DNA of 35,227 nt from Tissierellia bacterium (GTDB lineage Bacteria > Bacillota > Clostridia > Tissierellales > Peptoniphilaceae). The position numbers and the translations under genes are program-made. The notes under the pieces were generated by a model. The model saw only the letters and a program-made list of their open reading frames with translations, had not been told where the DNA came from and searched no databases. This document shows, one piece after another, positions 24,202 through 32,527 of the stretch. The stretch's first letter is position 1. Each line of letters begins with the position of its first letter. The stretch spans positions 1 to 35,227 of the forward strand of contig JAUNVD010000020.1 of the NCBI GenBank assembly GCA_030537855.1, written 5' to 3'.

Positions 24202-26238
24202 ATGAAAAGAATTAGGAAAACGATTGTTTACTTGTTGTTAGGAGTTATTCTATTAACATTTTCACCTCAGTCTTTTGCTTGTACAGGTACCATTATTGGT
24301 AAAGGAGTAACTGATGATGGAAATCCTATTATAGCAAGAACAGAGGATTGGAGTTCTTGTTACAATAAAAATTTAATTGTAACTGAAGCCAAAACTTACA
24401 AAGACGGTGATATGTTTACAGATGTTTACGGTTTCTCCTATCCTATGCCGGAAAAAACATATCGCTATGTGTCTATTCCAGATGGATATCAAGAGGAAGG
24501 TGATATTTTCGAAGCAGCTGGATGGAATGAAATGGGGGTTACCATGACAGCAACAGTAACTGCAAGTGCTCATGAAAAAGCTCTATCTGCAGATCCTTTA
24601 ACAGAACATGGACTGTATGAATCTTCGGTGGTCTCTGTAGTACTTCCTCGGATTAAGTCAGCTAGAGAAGGAGTGGAAGTCTTAGCTGATATTATGGATA
24701 CAAGAGGAGTTCAAGAAGGAGCTTTAATTGTTTTAGCAGACCAGGAAGAAATATGGTATATGGAATTATTAACAGGACATCAATATGTTGCTATTAAATA
24801 TCCTGATAACTGTTATTCTGTATTCCCCAATTGTTTTATGTTAGGTGCTGTTGATATTCATGATAAAGAAAATGTAATAGCATCGAAAGATATTATTAAC
24901 CTACCAAAAGAAAATGGCTTCTTGGTTATGGAAGGGGATAAAATACATATTCGTAAAACATATGCAGAAGAACTATCTCCTGGAAATAGAGATCGTCTAT
25001 GGGGCGGAATTAATTTCTTAGATCCAGACAAAAAAATTCCTCATAATGCAGAAGAATTTGAACTTTTACAAGAAACGGATAAAAAGATTTCTGTAAAAGA
25101 TGTTATGGAAATGCAAAGATATCGCTATGAAGGGACAGAATTTGACGCTAATAAAGATGAAAATTATGGTAAGATTCGACCTATTGGAGTAGTGGAACAA
25201 GAAGAATGTCATGTTATTCAAATTAAAAAAGACTATCCAAAAGATATTGGAGGAGTTCTTTGGGTGGCAATGGGAAATGCAGAACATGCTATGTATGTAC
25301 CAGTGATTGGACCTATTACAGAAACTATTAAACCATATCAAGTACAAGGAGATACTTTTGATCCAGAAGGTGCTTATTGGAATATGAGACAAGTTTCCGC
25401 CCTAAGTGAATTAGATCGTGATCTTTATGGTTCTTATGTAAGAGAATATTTTGATCGTGAAGAAAAGAAAATGATAGAAGATTTTAAAGATATCGATAAG
25501 AAAATTATAGCAGCTCATAAAGATTCTCCAGAAAAAGGTTTAAAATTAGCTACAGAACTAAGCTTAGGTTACCAACAAAAAGCTTATGATGATGCAAAAT
25601 TACTTGGAAAAGAATTAAATACTTATTTCTTTGATATGGAAGGAGACAGAACATATGCAGGAAGTGTTAAGGCAAAAACTCCTTATGTTCCAAGTTTATT
25701 AGGGGAAGAAAGGAAAGAGGAAATCTATAAAGAACGAGGAATCCCATTAAAAGGTGGACCAGCACAACCTTTGGATAAAGGAGAAGAGGCTTCTGGAAAA
25801 GATGAATTAAAAAATCACTGGGCAAAAGTAGTGATGGAAGAAGCTATTGAAAAAGAATATCTTCAAAAGAAAGATAATACATTTGCACCAAATGATAAAT
25901 GTAGTGTCAAAGAATTTGTTCAGGGATTAAAAGTGATAAATTCCAAACTAGATGAAGAAGCATTGTATCAAGAATTAGAAAAACATGCGATTCGTCCAGC
26001 CTATTTAATGAATCGTCAAACAGTGGCCGTAATTTTACATCTATATGGCCAAGATCAAGGGTTGAAAGGAAAAGAAATACAACCGATAAAAGACGATTCT
26101 TGTGCACCTTGGGCTAAAACTCCAATCAACTATGTTCGTTCCCTTGGATGGCTAACAGATACTGACGGTCTTTTCCGTCCCTATGAAGTGGTTACTAGAG
26201 CTCATGCTGCACAAATATATCATAATATAAATAAATAA
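24202..26238 (+). CDS. Secreted C69 family dipeptidase with S-layer homology repeats
   Basis: The 678-residue protein begins with a basic stretch and hydrophobic signal peptide ending SFA, followed at once by C27 in CTGTIIGKG. That Cys is the expected N-terminal nucleophile of C69 (PepD-type, Ntn-hydrolase) peptidases; the IIARTEDW segment follows. Residues about 530 to the end carry three divergent SLH repeats; the last has the clear PYEVVTRAHAAQIY motif. So it is probably a dipeptidase held on the cell wall through secondary polymer. The start at 24202 has GGAAGGG in front; an ATG at 24184 precedes that site. It stands between two terminators as a single gene. Confidence 0.88.
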   Translation: MKRIRKTIVYLLLGVILLTFSPQSFACTGTIIGKGVTDDGNPIIARTEDWSSCYNKNLIVTEAKTYKDGDMFTDVYGFSYPMPEKTYRYVSIPDGYQEEGDIFEAAGWNEMGVTMTATVTASAHEKALSADPLTEHGLYESSVVSVVLPRIKSAREGVEVLADIMDTRGVQEGALIVLADQEEIWYMELLTGHQYVAIKYPDNCYSVFPNCFMLGAVDIHDKENVIASKDIINLPKENGFLVMEGDKIHIRKTYAEELSPGNRDRLWGGINFLDPDKKIPHNAEEFELLQETDKKISVKDVMEMQRYRYEGTEFDANKDENYGKIRPIGVVEQEECHVIQIKKDYPKDIGGVLWVAMGNAEHAMYVPVIGPITETIKPYQVQGDTFDPEGAYWNMRQVSALSELDRDLYGSYVREYFDREEKKMIEDFKDIDKKIIAAHKDSPEKGLKLATELSLGYQQKAYDDAKLLGKELNTYFFDMEGDRTYAGSVKAKTPYVPSLLGEERKEEIYKERGIPLKGGPAQPLDKGEEASGKDELKNHWAKVVMEEAIEKEYLQKKDNTFAPNDKCSVKEFVQGLKVINSKLDEEALYQELEKHAIRPAYLMNRQTVAVILHLYGQDQGLKGKEIQPIKDDSCAPWAKTPINYVRSLGWLTDTDGLFRPYEVVTRAHAAQIYHNINK

Positions 26239-26271
26239 AACCCTAAACTCGTTTAATATAAAATAGAATCA

Positions 26272-26307
26272 AAGAAAAAGGCATGTAATATTACGTGCCT
26301 TTTTAGA
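26272..26307 (+). terminator. Terminator after the C69 dipeptidase
   Basis: AAAAAGGCATGTA, a short loop, and TACGTGCCTTTTT pair with one U-G. The A run before and T run after make it possibly bidirectional, though the minus strand has one mismatch. The following stretch to 26458 shows no gene. Confidence 0.85.
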
Positions 26308-26458
26308 TATTATAAAATATATAAGTACATCTTAATGATACCTTATGAAAAAATATAAGTATAATCAGGAATGTAAAAGTAGGAATAGACAAATATTATT
26401 CTTTAATATCCCATACTATTTTGTTTGAATATTCTTTTAAAAAACTTATATAAGGTAT

Positions 26459-26881
26459 TTAAAATTCTTCATATTTATAGGGTTCTTCCAGATTGTCTGT
26501 AATTACTAAAACACCCTTAGCATCTGTAGAAGCCCCTTCTTTATCAGGAATGGAATAATCAATGGTACTATCATTTCCACCTGTAAAGACTAAAGAATAT
26601 TCATTATCTAGAAAAATAGTGAACCAAGAATATTCTCTATCTTTAATATGATTCTCATAAAAATCCTTTAAATCTTTCATATTTACTTCTTCAATATCTT
26701 TAATGGAGGTTTCAATGTATCCCCTTGTTCCAATTATTTCTGTTCCCGCTCCATTTTTTACTTCTGATTCTTGGATGGTATATTTTGAAAATTGATTTTC
26801 AGAATCCAAGTTATTATTTTCTCCAGGACTACATCCTATTAAAAATGCTAGAATCATTAAAAATGTAAAGAATTTTTTCAT
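26459..26881 (-). CDS. Small lipoprotein, unknown function
   Basis: The 140-residue protein has a type II signal peptide: MKKFF, a hydrophobic core, and the lipobox FLIGC with the lipidated cysteine at C17. Residues 18-35 are a polar Asn/Ser-rich linker. The mature part has mixed strand and helix and ends in DNLEEPYKYEEF; I do not recognise a family. AGGAGG precedes the start. It points against replication and lies apart from other genes, with 194 bases of AT-rich DNA upstream in which I see no clear gene. Confidence 0.7.
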   Translation of the reverse strand: MKKFFTFLMILAFLIGCSPGENNNLDSENQFSKYTIQESEVKNGAGTEIIGTRGYIETSIKDIEEVNMKDLKDFYENHIKDREYSWFTIFLDNEYSLVFTGGNDSTIDYSIPDKEGASTDAKGVLVITDNLEEPYKYEEF

Positions 26882-27075
26882 TTGAAAACCTCCTAAGTTT
26901 TCTTTTCGTTTTTTTATGAAACATCTTATAAATGAAAAAAGGTTCTAATCTACAAATAGGATACATAAAAATAAATACCTACGAAATCATTTCATCTTTT
27001 TAACATTTGATTTCTGAAACTATCTTACATCTATGGTAAGGGTTCTTCTTTTAAAGATGGGACTCTTCTTTACGA

Positions 27076-27555
27076 TTATCCTTCATCACTAGGTTCTATT
27101 CCTTCTCTTTCTTCTTTGATTCTCCAAAGATAACCAATCTCTAAAAGTCCTGAAGCCATAATAGTCATCCCCACAATCATAGAGCCAAATAATCTGATGT
27201 ACCCATTAATTTGCGTAAAGGGCTCTCCTACTTTATCAAAATAGATATTAGAAACAAGTCTTACAAATACATGATTACCATAAATCATTCCAAGTGAAAG
27301 CACCAATACGCCTTTGGTTACCATATTTAACCACTTTGAATGTTTTTCGTCCTTTTTCCATAAAAGATTTCCTTGACGAAGCATTTGCCTTGTTAGAATG
27401 GCTAAAATTACAATCAAGGTATTAAATGAAAAGGCAAAAGGTTTCCCTTGCTTTATCATATGAATACCATAAATAAAAATCCCACATTGAATAATGGCTG
27501 AAAGAATATAATATTTTAATCGATCCTCCAATGGTGTATATTTAAAAGATTCCAT
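27076..27555 (-). CDS. Multi-pass membrane protein, unknown function
   Basis: The 159-residue protein has about four hydrophobic segments (roughly 16-34, 41-57, 79-97 and 122-143), with a charged loop WKKDEKHSKW between the second and third and an acidic C-terminal tail (KEEREGIEPSDEG). No family is recognised. A good sigma-A promoter with a palindrome across its -10 lies upstream. It is on the minus strand between plus-strand genes. A transport, sensor or immunity role cannot be told apart from sequence alone. Confidence 0.6.
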   Translation of the reverse strand: MESFKYTPLEDRLKYYILSAIIQCGIFIYGIHMIKQGKPFAFSFNTLIVILAILTRQMLRQGNLLWKKDEKHSKWLNMVTKGVLVLSLGMIYGNHVFVRLVSNIYFDKVGEPFTQINGYIRLFGSMIVGMTIMASGLLEIGYLWRIKEEREGIEPSDEG

Positions 27556-27604
27556 AACTTATAAAATCCCCATTCTTTTTAAACACAGCTATACAATAAT
27601 ATAA

Positions 27605-27639
27605 TGATATATTATATCAAACATTAAATATATTATCAA
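27605..27639 (-). promoter_or_regulatory. Promoter with palindromic operator-like site on its -10
   Basis: On the minus strand TTGATA (27634-27639), a 17-base spacer and TATAAT (27611-27616) form a near-consensus promoter for the membrane protein gene. The -10 lies inside a 15-base palindrome, TGATATA-N-TATATCA (27605-27619). This is the layout of a repressor operator, although the DNA is so AT-rich that chance is possible. Confidence 0.6.
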
Positions 27640-27767
27640 GTTTTAAAAGACTAATTTTTCTTTATGAATGATTTAAATGTTATAAATAAATCAAGGTGGA
27701 TTTCTTTTTGGAATTAAAATATTTCTTCATGTATAATAAAAGAAGATGGAAAAAGAAAGGAAATATT

Positions 27768-29018
27768 ATGAACAGTAATGAACTTATTGAGTTTATCGAT
27801 GGATCCCCAACTCCCTATCAAGGAGTGGAGCAGGTTATTATAGAATTAACAAAACATGGATTTCAAGAATTACATCTTGGGAACTCTTGGAACTTGGAAT
27901 ATGGTGGAAAATATTATATCATCTCCGGCAATTGTGCAATTATGGCTTTTGAAATTGGGGATAATCCTTGGGATGAAGGATTTCATATGATTGGAAGTCA
28001 TTTAGATTCTCCAGGTTTTCGTATTAAACCAAGGGCAAACCATCCTTCTCAAAGTGTCCTAACTTTAAATACAGAAGTATATGGAGGGGCTATTTTACAC
28101 ACTTGGTTTGATCGACCTCTTTCCATCGCAGGACAGGTGATTTTGGACGGAGAGCCTTTAAAAAGTAAAAAGATACAGTTTAAAAGACCTTTAGGGATTA
28201 TCCCTTCCCTTGCTATTCATATGGATCGCGAAGTAAATAAGGGGAAGAATTGGAATCCACAAAAAGAATGTCTACCGGTATTTTCCCTTGAGGAGAAAGA
28301 TTCTTTAGAAAAACTTTTAGAAAAAGAAGTGGAAGGTGAAATATTAGACTACGATCTTTTCCTCTATCCAATGGAAAAATCCACTTATCTTGGGATAAAT
28401 CAGGAATTTATTTCAGCACCAAGATTGGATAATCTGGCGATGGTACACAGTTCTTTGAAAGGATTGGTAGAATCGAAAAAATCCAAGAAGACCAAAGTCT
28501 TTTTTGCATATAACCATGAAGAAATAGGGTCACAAACAGCTCAAGGGGCTATGGGTCCTTTAGGAGCAGAAATTTTAGAACGTATTATATTATCCTTAGG
28601 AGGAGGGCGTGAAGACTTTTTTCGAGCTTGTAGTAAATCTTTTTTAATATCAGCAGATATGGCCCATGGTATTCATCCTAATTATCCGGAGGTTGCAGAC
28701 CCGACAAATAGACCTCAATTAGGAAAAGGACCAGTTATAAAAATTGCGGCAAATCGCTCCTATACTTCAGAAGGACATACTTCTGCTTATTTTAAATCAT
28801 TATGTAAAAAAGCAGAAGTAGAATGTCAAACATTTGTAAATGCATCTAATCGCCGTGGTGGTTCTACTATCGGACCTTTAGCATTAACTCATTTAAATAT
28901 TCCTGGTGTGGATGTGGGAAATCCTATATGGGGGATGCATTCAGTGAGAGAAATAGGGGCAATGAAAGATCATATAGATATGATAAAAGTAATGAAAGAA
29001 TTTTATTCCCAGTCTTAA
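27768..29018 (+). CDS. M18 family aminopeptidase
   Basis: This zinc aminopeptidase is 416 residues from the ATG at 27768 (MNSNELIEFIDG), a start that matches the family; AAAGGAAAT lies in front. A longer reading from 27696 adds a segment without family match. The M18 zinc and catalytic motifs are all present: GSHLDSPGF near 80, APRLDNLAM, NHEEIGS and the C-terminal GMHSVRE histidine. It would trim N-terminal residues from cytoplasmic peptides, in line with the other peptidases in this region. The 212 bases upstream hold only promoter-like sequence. Confidence 0.93.
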   Translation: MNSNELIEFIDGSPTPYQGVEQVIIELTKHGFQELHLGNSWNLEYGGKYYIISGNCAIMAFEIGDNPWDEGFHMIGSHLDSPGFRIKPRANHPSQSVLTLNTEVYGGAILHTWFDRPLSIAGQVILDGEPLKSKKIQFKRPLGIIPSLAIHMDREVNKGKNWNPQKECLPVFSLEEKDSLEKLLEKEVEGEILDYDLFLYPMEKSTYLGINQEFISAPRLDNLAMVHSSLKGLVESKKSKKTKVFFAYNHEEIGSQTAQGAMGPLGAEILERIILSLGGGREDFFRACSKSFLISADMAHGIHPNYPEVADPTNRPQLGKGPVIKIAANRSYTSEGHTSAYFKSLCKKAEVECQTFVNASNRRGGSTIGPLALTHLNIPGVDVGNPIWGMHSVREIGAMKDHIDMIKVMKEFYSQS

Positions 29019-29059
29019 AATGAATAGAGAGATTTTCAAGAATAAGAACAAGGTGAGTT

Positions 29060-30283
29060 ATGAAACATTGGATAACAGGGACAAAAGACCCCTTTATATT
29101 TGAAAAAAAGAATCGGATCAAAGGTGAGTTTCAAGATCATTATGGTCTGTATATTCATATCCCTTTTTGTAAAAGTATATGTGAATTTTGTCCTTATCAA
29201 AAAATTTTATATTCGAAAGAAAGGATGGAATCTTTTTTAAAGTCCTTACACAAAGAAATAGATTTATTGTGTGAAGATAAAGAAAAAGAAAGGGTCTCTT
29301 CCCTTTATTTTGGAGGAGGATCCCCTGCTCTTTTAGAGGAGAATCTAAAACCTTTAATAGAAAAAATTTATCAATATTTTACCATAGAAGGTTTAATTGG
29401 TATGGAAGTTACGCCGGAAGACGTAATAAAACCTTATTTTAAAAGATATTTAGAATATATAAATGGTATCAGTATTGGTATTCAAACTTTTTCAGAGAAA
29501 GGGGCGAAGATTCTTAAAAGAAAAGTTCCTAATCAAAAAGTTATCAAGGCAGAACTTAAGGGTTTAGATTTAAAGGTTATTGATGTAGATCTTATCTTTG
29601 GACTTCCTGAACAAACATGGGAAGATTTACATAGAGATTTAGAAATGGCTCTAGATATGGGGGCAACACAAATATCTGTATATCCATTTATTGACTTTAC
29701 CTTTGCAAAAAATTCTTTTCGTCCACTAGGCCCTGGTTCAAAAAGAAAGATGCTCCGAAAACTTGTAGAAAAGACGGAAGAACTAGGATTGGAAAGGACT
29801 GCTGTCTGGACCTTTTCCCTACCTGGAAAGGATCGATATTCTTCGGTAACAAGAGATGAAGTTTTAGGATTTGGACCTTCTGCTGTGACTTTAACCAGGA
29901 ATCAATTTTCTGTAACGGATTTTCGCTTGGAAAACTATAAGAAATCTTTAGAAGAAAATACCCTTCCCCAAGCTTTGGTCTGTGATTTTGTGGAAAAACA
30001 AAGAATGGCTTATTATCTATTTTGGAAGGGATATCTTGGAAAAATGACAAAAAAAGAATTTCTAAACTATTTTGGAACATCTCTAGAAGAATCCTATGGT
30101 TCTAAGATAAAATGGGCAAAAAGGTTAGGTTTTTTTCAAGAAGATCAAGAAACTTATACTATGACAGAGAAAGGATTTATGCTTTATCATGAAGCGGAAC
30201 AAAAATATACTATGGAATATATTGATAAGTTATGGGGTCTTTTAAAAAAAGGAGAACTTCCTGAAAGATTGGAGTTAAAATAA
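29060..30283 (+). CDS. Radical SAM protein, HemW/coproporphyrinogen-oxidase-like
   Basis: The 407-residue protein has the radical SAM cluster motif C37-x3-C41-x2-C44 in HIPFCKSICEFCPY, the LYFGGGSPALL segment, IGIQTF and LIFGLPEQTWEDL, the pattern of the HemN/HemW superfamily, with a C-terminal HemN-C-like helical part. Unlike HemW, the third cysteine is followed by PY. True HemN uses a different N-terminal extension, so porphyrin synthesis is not assured; heme transfer or another substrate is possible. It is the first gene of a five-gene operon and overlaps the racemase start. Confidence 0.82.
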   Translation: MKHWITGTKDPFIFEKKNRIKGEFQDHYGLYIHIPFCKSICEFCPYQKILYSKERMESFLKSLHKEIDLLCEDKEKERVSSLYFGGGSPALLEENLKPLIEKIYQYFTIEGLIGMEVTPEDVIKPYFKRYLEYINGISIGIQTFSEKGAKILKRKVPNQKVIKAELKGLDLKVIDVDLIFGLPEQTWEDLHRDLEMALDMGATQISVYPFIDFTFAKNSFRPLGPGSKRKMLRKLVEKTEELGLERTAVWTFSLPGKDRYSSVTRDEVLGFGPSAVTLTRNQFSVTDFRLENYKKSLEENTLPQALVCDFVEKQRMAYYLFWKGYLGKMTKKEFLNYFGTSLEESYGSKIKWAKRLGFFQEDQETYTMTEKGFMLYHEAEQKYTMEYIDKLWGLLKKGELPERLELK

Positions 30284-30975
30284 TGAAAACAATTGGAATT
30301 TTAGGAGGTATGGGACCACTTGCTACCGTTGATTTATTTCAGAAAATTGTCCTTCATACCAATGCAAAAAATGATCAAGATCATATTCCCATGATTATTG
30401 ACAATAATACTAGAATACCAGATCGTACAGAATCTATATTAAATAAAGATGGTGCTTGTGTAAAAGAACTTTTCAATAGTTGTCATCGATTAGAAAAGGC
30501 AGGAGTCGATTTTATTATTATTGCCTGTAACACTTCCCACTACTATTACGACGAACTTATAAAATATACTTCTACTCCTATACTTCATATGCCAAGGATT
30601 ACTGCAAAAAAAGTGAAAAAGAAAGGAATAAAAAAAGTGGGAATCTTAGGTTCTATAGGAACGATGAAAGTAGGATTATACCAACATGCTTTGAAAGAAG
30701 TTGGAGTAGAATATTTAGTACCAAATACTAAAGAACAAAATATGGTCCATGATTTAATTTATAAAGGTGTAAAGGCAGGTTATTATCCAAAAGACGGATT
30801 TGGAATGGAAAAAGTATTAGAATCTTTAAAAGAACAAGGTGCAGAAGCATTTATTCTAGGTTGTACAGAATTGCCCCTTGGGATGGAAAACTATCCTTGG
30901 GAATATACATGGATAGATCCTACATTAGAACTAGCAAAAGAAGCAATTTTGTTTGCTGGAGGAACATGGATTTAG
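30283..30975 (+). CDS. Aspartate/glutamate racemase family protein
   Basis: This 230-residue protein interconverts L- and D-amino acids through two cysteines. They are visible as C82 in ACNTSH and C194 in LGCTELPLG. The N-terminus has the aspartate racemase start ILGGMGPLATVDLF. The likely substrate is aspartate, as the sequence is of the YgeA/RacX type rather than MurI. Its ATG overlaps the stop of the radical SAM gene by one base (TAATG). Confidence 0.9.
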   Translation: MKTIGILGGMGPLATVDLFQKIVLHTNAKNDQDHIPMIIDNNTRIPDRTESILNKDGACVKELFNSCHRLEKAGVDFIIIACNTSHYYYDELIKYTSTPILHMPRITAKKVKKKGIKKVGILGSIGTMKVGLYQHALKEVGVEYLVPNTKEQNMVHDLIYKGVKAGYYPKDGFGMEKVLESLKEQGAEAFILGCTELPLGMENYPWEYTWIDPTLELAKEAILFAGGTWI

Positions 30976-30983
30976 GAGGTATT

Positions 30984-31490
30984 ATGGAATATTGGGAACT
31001 ATACGATGAAACATTGAAACCATTAAATAAAGTAGTACCTCGAGGGAGTGAAATCAAACCAGGAGAGTACTTTAGAGTCTGTGGAGTTATTTGCATCAAT
31101 CGAGAAGGTAAAATTTTAACGACAAAACGTTCCATGGAAAAAGAATCCAATCCAGGATATTGGGAATTCACATGTGGAACCTTAGAACCTGGAGAAGACC
31201 CTATTAAAGGTGCTATTCGTGAACTAGAAGAAGAAACAGGAATTGTAGCAGAACCTAGTGCATTAAAGTATTTAGGAACATTAAAAGAAGAAAAAAAGTT
31301 TTCATTTATTTATCTTTACCTTTGTCGTGAGAAGCTAAAAGATTTAGTCCTGCAAAAAGAAGAGGTTTCCGATGCAAAGTTTTTAAGTCGAATGTACTTT
31401 TTAAGTAAATTATATGGTGATTCCTATGCCCCACCTATGAAAAGACGTTTGGTACATTTCTTTAAAGATTACCAGGAATTTTTAATTTAA
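30984..31490 (+). CDS. Nudix hydrolase
   Basis: The 168-residue protein carries a complete Nudix box, G-x5-E-x7-REUxEE-x-G, in GTLEPGEDPIKGAIRELEEETGI (listed here in part: GTLEPGED and RELEEETGI). The ATG at 30984 follows AGGAGG at 30974-30979 with a short 4-base gap. It starts 8 bases after the racemase stop. The N-terminal part (YWELYDETLKPL) resembles the Yfc/isopentenyl-isomerase-like Nudix group. The substrate is unknown; a sanitising hydrolase is likely. Confidence 0.88.
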   Translation: MEYWELYDETLKPLNKVVPRGSEIKPGEYFRVCGVICINREGKILTTKRSMEKESNPGYWEFTCGTLEPGEDPIKGAIRELEEETGIVAEPSALKYLGTLKEEKKFSFIYLYLCREKLKDLVLQKEEVSDAKFLSRMYFLSKLYGDSYAPPMKRRLVHFFKDYQEFLI

Positions 31491-31492
31491 AC

Positions 31493-31678
31493 ATGATGAA
31501 AAGATACGAAGTTACAAAATCATGTGTAAAATGTGGGGCTTGTGTTGATAATTGTCCAGTAGGTTGTATTTCCTTTGAAGAAAAACAATGTATTATTGAT
31601 GAAGAAAAATGTATTCGATGTGGTATGTGTTACCAAGTATGTAGTTTTGATGCTATAAAGATAATCGAAGAGGATTGA
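31493..31678 (+). CDS. 2[4Fe-4S] ferredoxin
   Basis: The 61-residue protein has two Cx2Cx2Cx3C motifs: CVKCGACVDNC (about 11-21) and CIRCGMCYQVC (about 40-50). It would bind two 4Fe-4S clusters and carry electrons in the cytoplasm, for example to the radical SAM enzyme of the same operon. No clear Shine-Dalgarno sequence is seen; two tandem ATGs lie directly after the Nudix stop, so translation is probably coupled. Confidence 0.92.
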   Translation: MMKRYEVTKSCVKCGACVDNCPVGCISFEEKQCIIDEEKCIRCGMCYQVCSFDAIKIIEED

Positions 31679-31682
31679 TTTT

Positions 31683-32135
31683 TTGGAAAAATTTATGAAA
31701 GAAGCCTTAAGATTGGCAAGGAAAAGTTTAGAAACCGATGATATTCCAATTGGAGCTGTTATCGTTAAAGATGGAACTATTATTGGAAGAGGGTGGAATC
31801 AAAAAGAAAAAAGGAAGGATGCCACCATGCATGGAGAAATCATTGCTATTCAAGAGGCTGTAAAGACGATGAATCACTGGTGGCTCGACGGCTGTACCAT
31901 GTATGTCACCTTAGAACCTTGTGCTATGTGTGCAGGAGCAATTGTAAATAGTCGTCTAGACAAAGTGGTGATAGGGACAAGAAATAAAAGATTTGGAGCC
32001 TGTGGTTCGGCGATAGATATTTTAAATGGACCAAGTTCTAATTATCATATTGAAGTGGAATTTGGACTATTAGAAGAAGAGAGTCAATTATTATTAAAGG
32101 AGTTTTTCCAAACATTAAGACAAAAAAATAATTAA
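31683..32135 (+). CDS. tadA: tRNA-specific adenosine-34 deaminase TadA
   Basis: TadA converts A34 to inosine in tRNA-Arg. The 150-residue protein has the zinc and catalytic motifs H50-G-E52 in MHGEIIAIQEA (the more common form is HAE) and PCAMC with C80 and C83. The TTG at 31683 has GAGG upstream and matches the family's N-terminus; an ATG at 31695 is an alternative that loses four residues. It is 4 bases after the ferredoxin gene. No SRP RNA or dnaX follows, unlike in many Firmicutes. Confidence 0.94.
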   Translation: MEKFMKEALRLARKSLETDDIPIGAVIVKDGTIIGRGWNQKEKRKDATMHGEIIAIQEAVKTMNHWWLDGCTMYVTLEPCAMCAGAIVNSRLDKVVIGTRNKRFGACGSAIDILNGPSSNYHIEVEFGLLEEESQLLLKEFFQTLRQKNN

Positions 32136-32137
32136 AG

Positions 32138-32174
32138 ACCATTGTATGATATCTTTGATTACAATGGTTTTTTA
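32138..32174 (+). terminator. Terminator after tadA
   Basis: ACCATTGTA (32138-32146) and TACAATGGT (32160-32168) form a 9-bp stem with a 13-base loop, followed by TTTTTTATT. It begins 2 bases after the tadA stop. Confidence 0.85.
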
Positions 32175-32527
32175 TTATCCAAAATCATAGTAAAAAATAT
32201 GAATAGGAAATAAAAGATAAATCTTCAAATCATAATAAAAGAACATTTGAAACAAAGATAATATTTCCCAAAATAAAATGAATATAAGGTATTAAATATC
32301 TATTGAAAAGGGGGTAAAAGAAAATATAATATTTTTAAAACTACTGGTTATCTTCTAAAATAATCCAACTAATTTAATATCATATATAAAAATTTCAAAA
32401 TATGAAAACGTATTTCTTTAAAAAATTCATAATTTTTGGGAAAAACTTTGAAAAATACCGATTTTTCACTTGAATGTTATATCAGAATGAAGTACACTAG
32501 TATCATTATCTAGAAAGGAGAGATATA
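32175..32527. other. AT-rich gene-free stretch
   Basis: I see no gene, RNA or riboswitch fold in these 353 bases; the G+C content is very low and there is no stable hairpin. Near the right end TTGAAT (32470-32475), 17 bases and TACACT (32493-32498) form a moderate sigma-A promoter for the next gene, and AAAGGAG is its ribosome site. Confidence 0.6.
32470..32498 (+). promoter_or_regulatory. Putative promoter of membrane-transporter gene
   Basis: TTGAAT and TACACT are separated by exactly 17 bases and lie about 30 bases before the start codon. Each hexamer has mismatches to consensus, so regulation by an activator is possible. Confidence 0.45.

Noticed and set aside
24202-24290. C69 peptidase as a lipoprotein
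   Set aside because: The residues before C27 are S-F-A, without the Leu-type residue at -3 of a lipobox; the Cys fits the catalytic nucleophile instead.
32395-32470. CodY-box-like sequence (AATTTTTGGGAAAAA) before the transporter gene
   Set aside because: It has about five mismatches to the 15-base consensus, which is expected by chance in such AT-rich DNA.
32136-32527. Possible SRP RNA gene after tadA
   Set aside because: Many Firmicutes have it there, but the stretch is very AT-rich and lacks the conserved GC-rich helix and loop motifs; after the terminator I see only a promoter.
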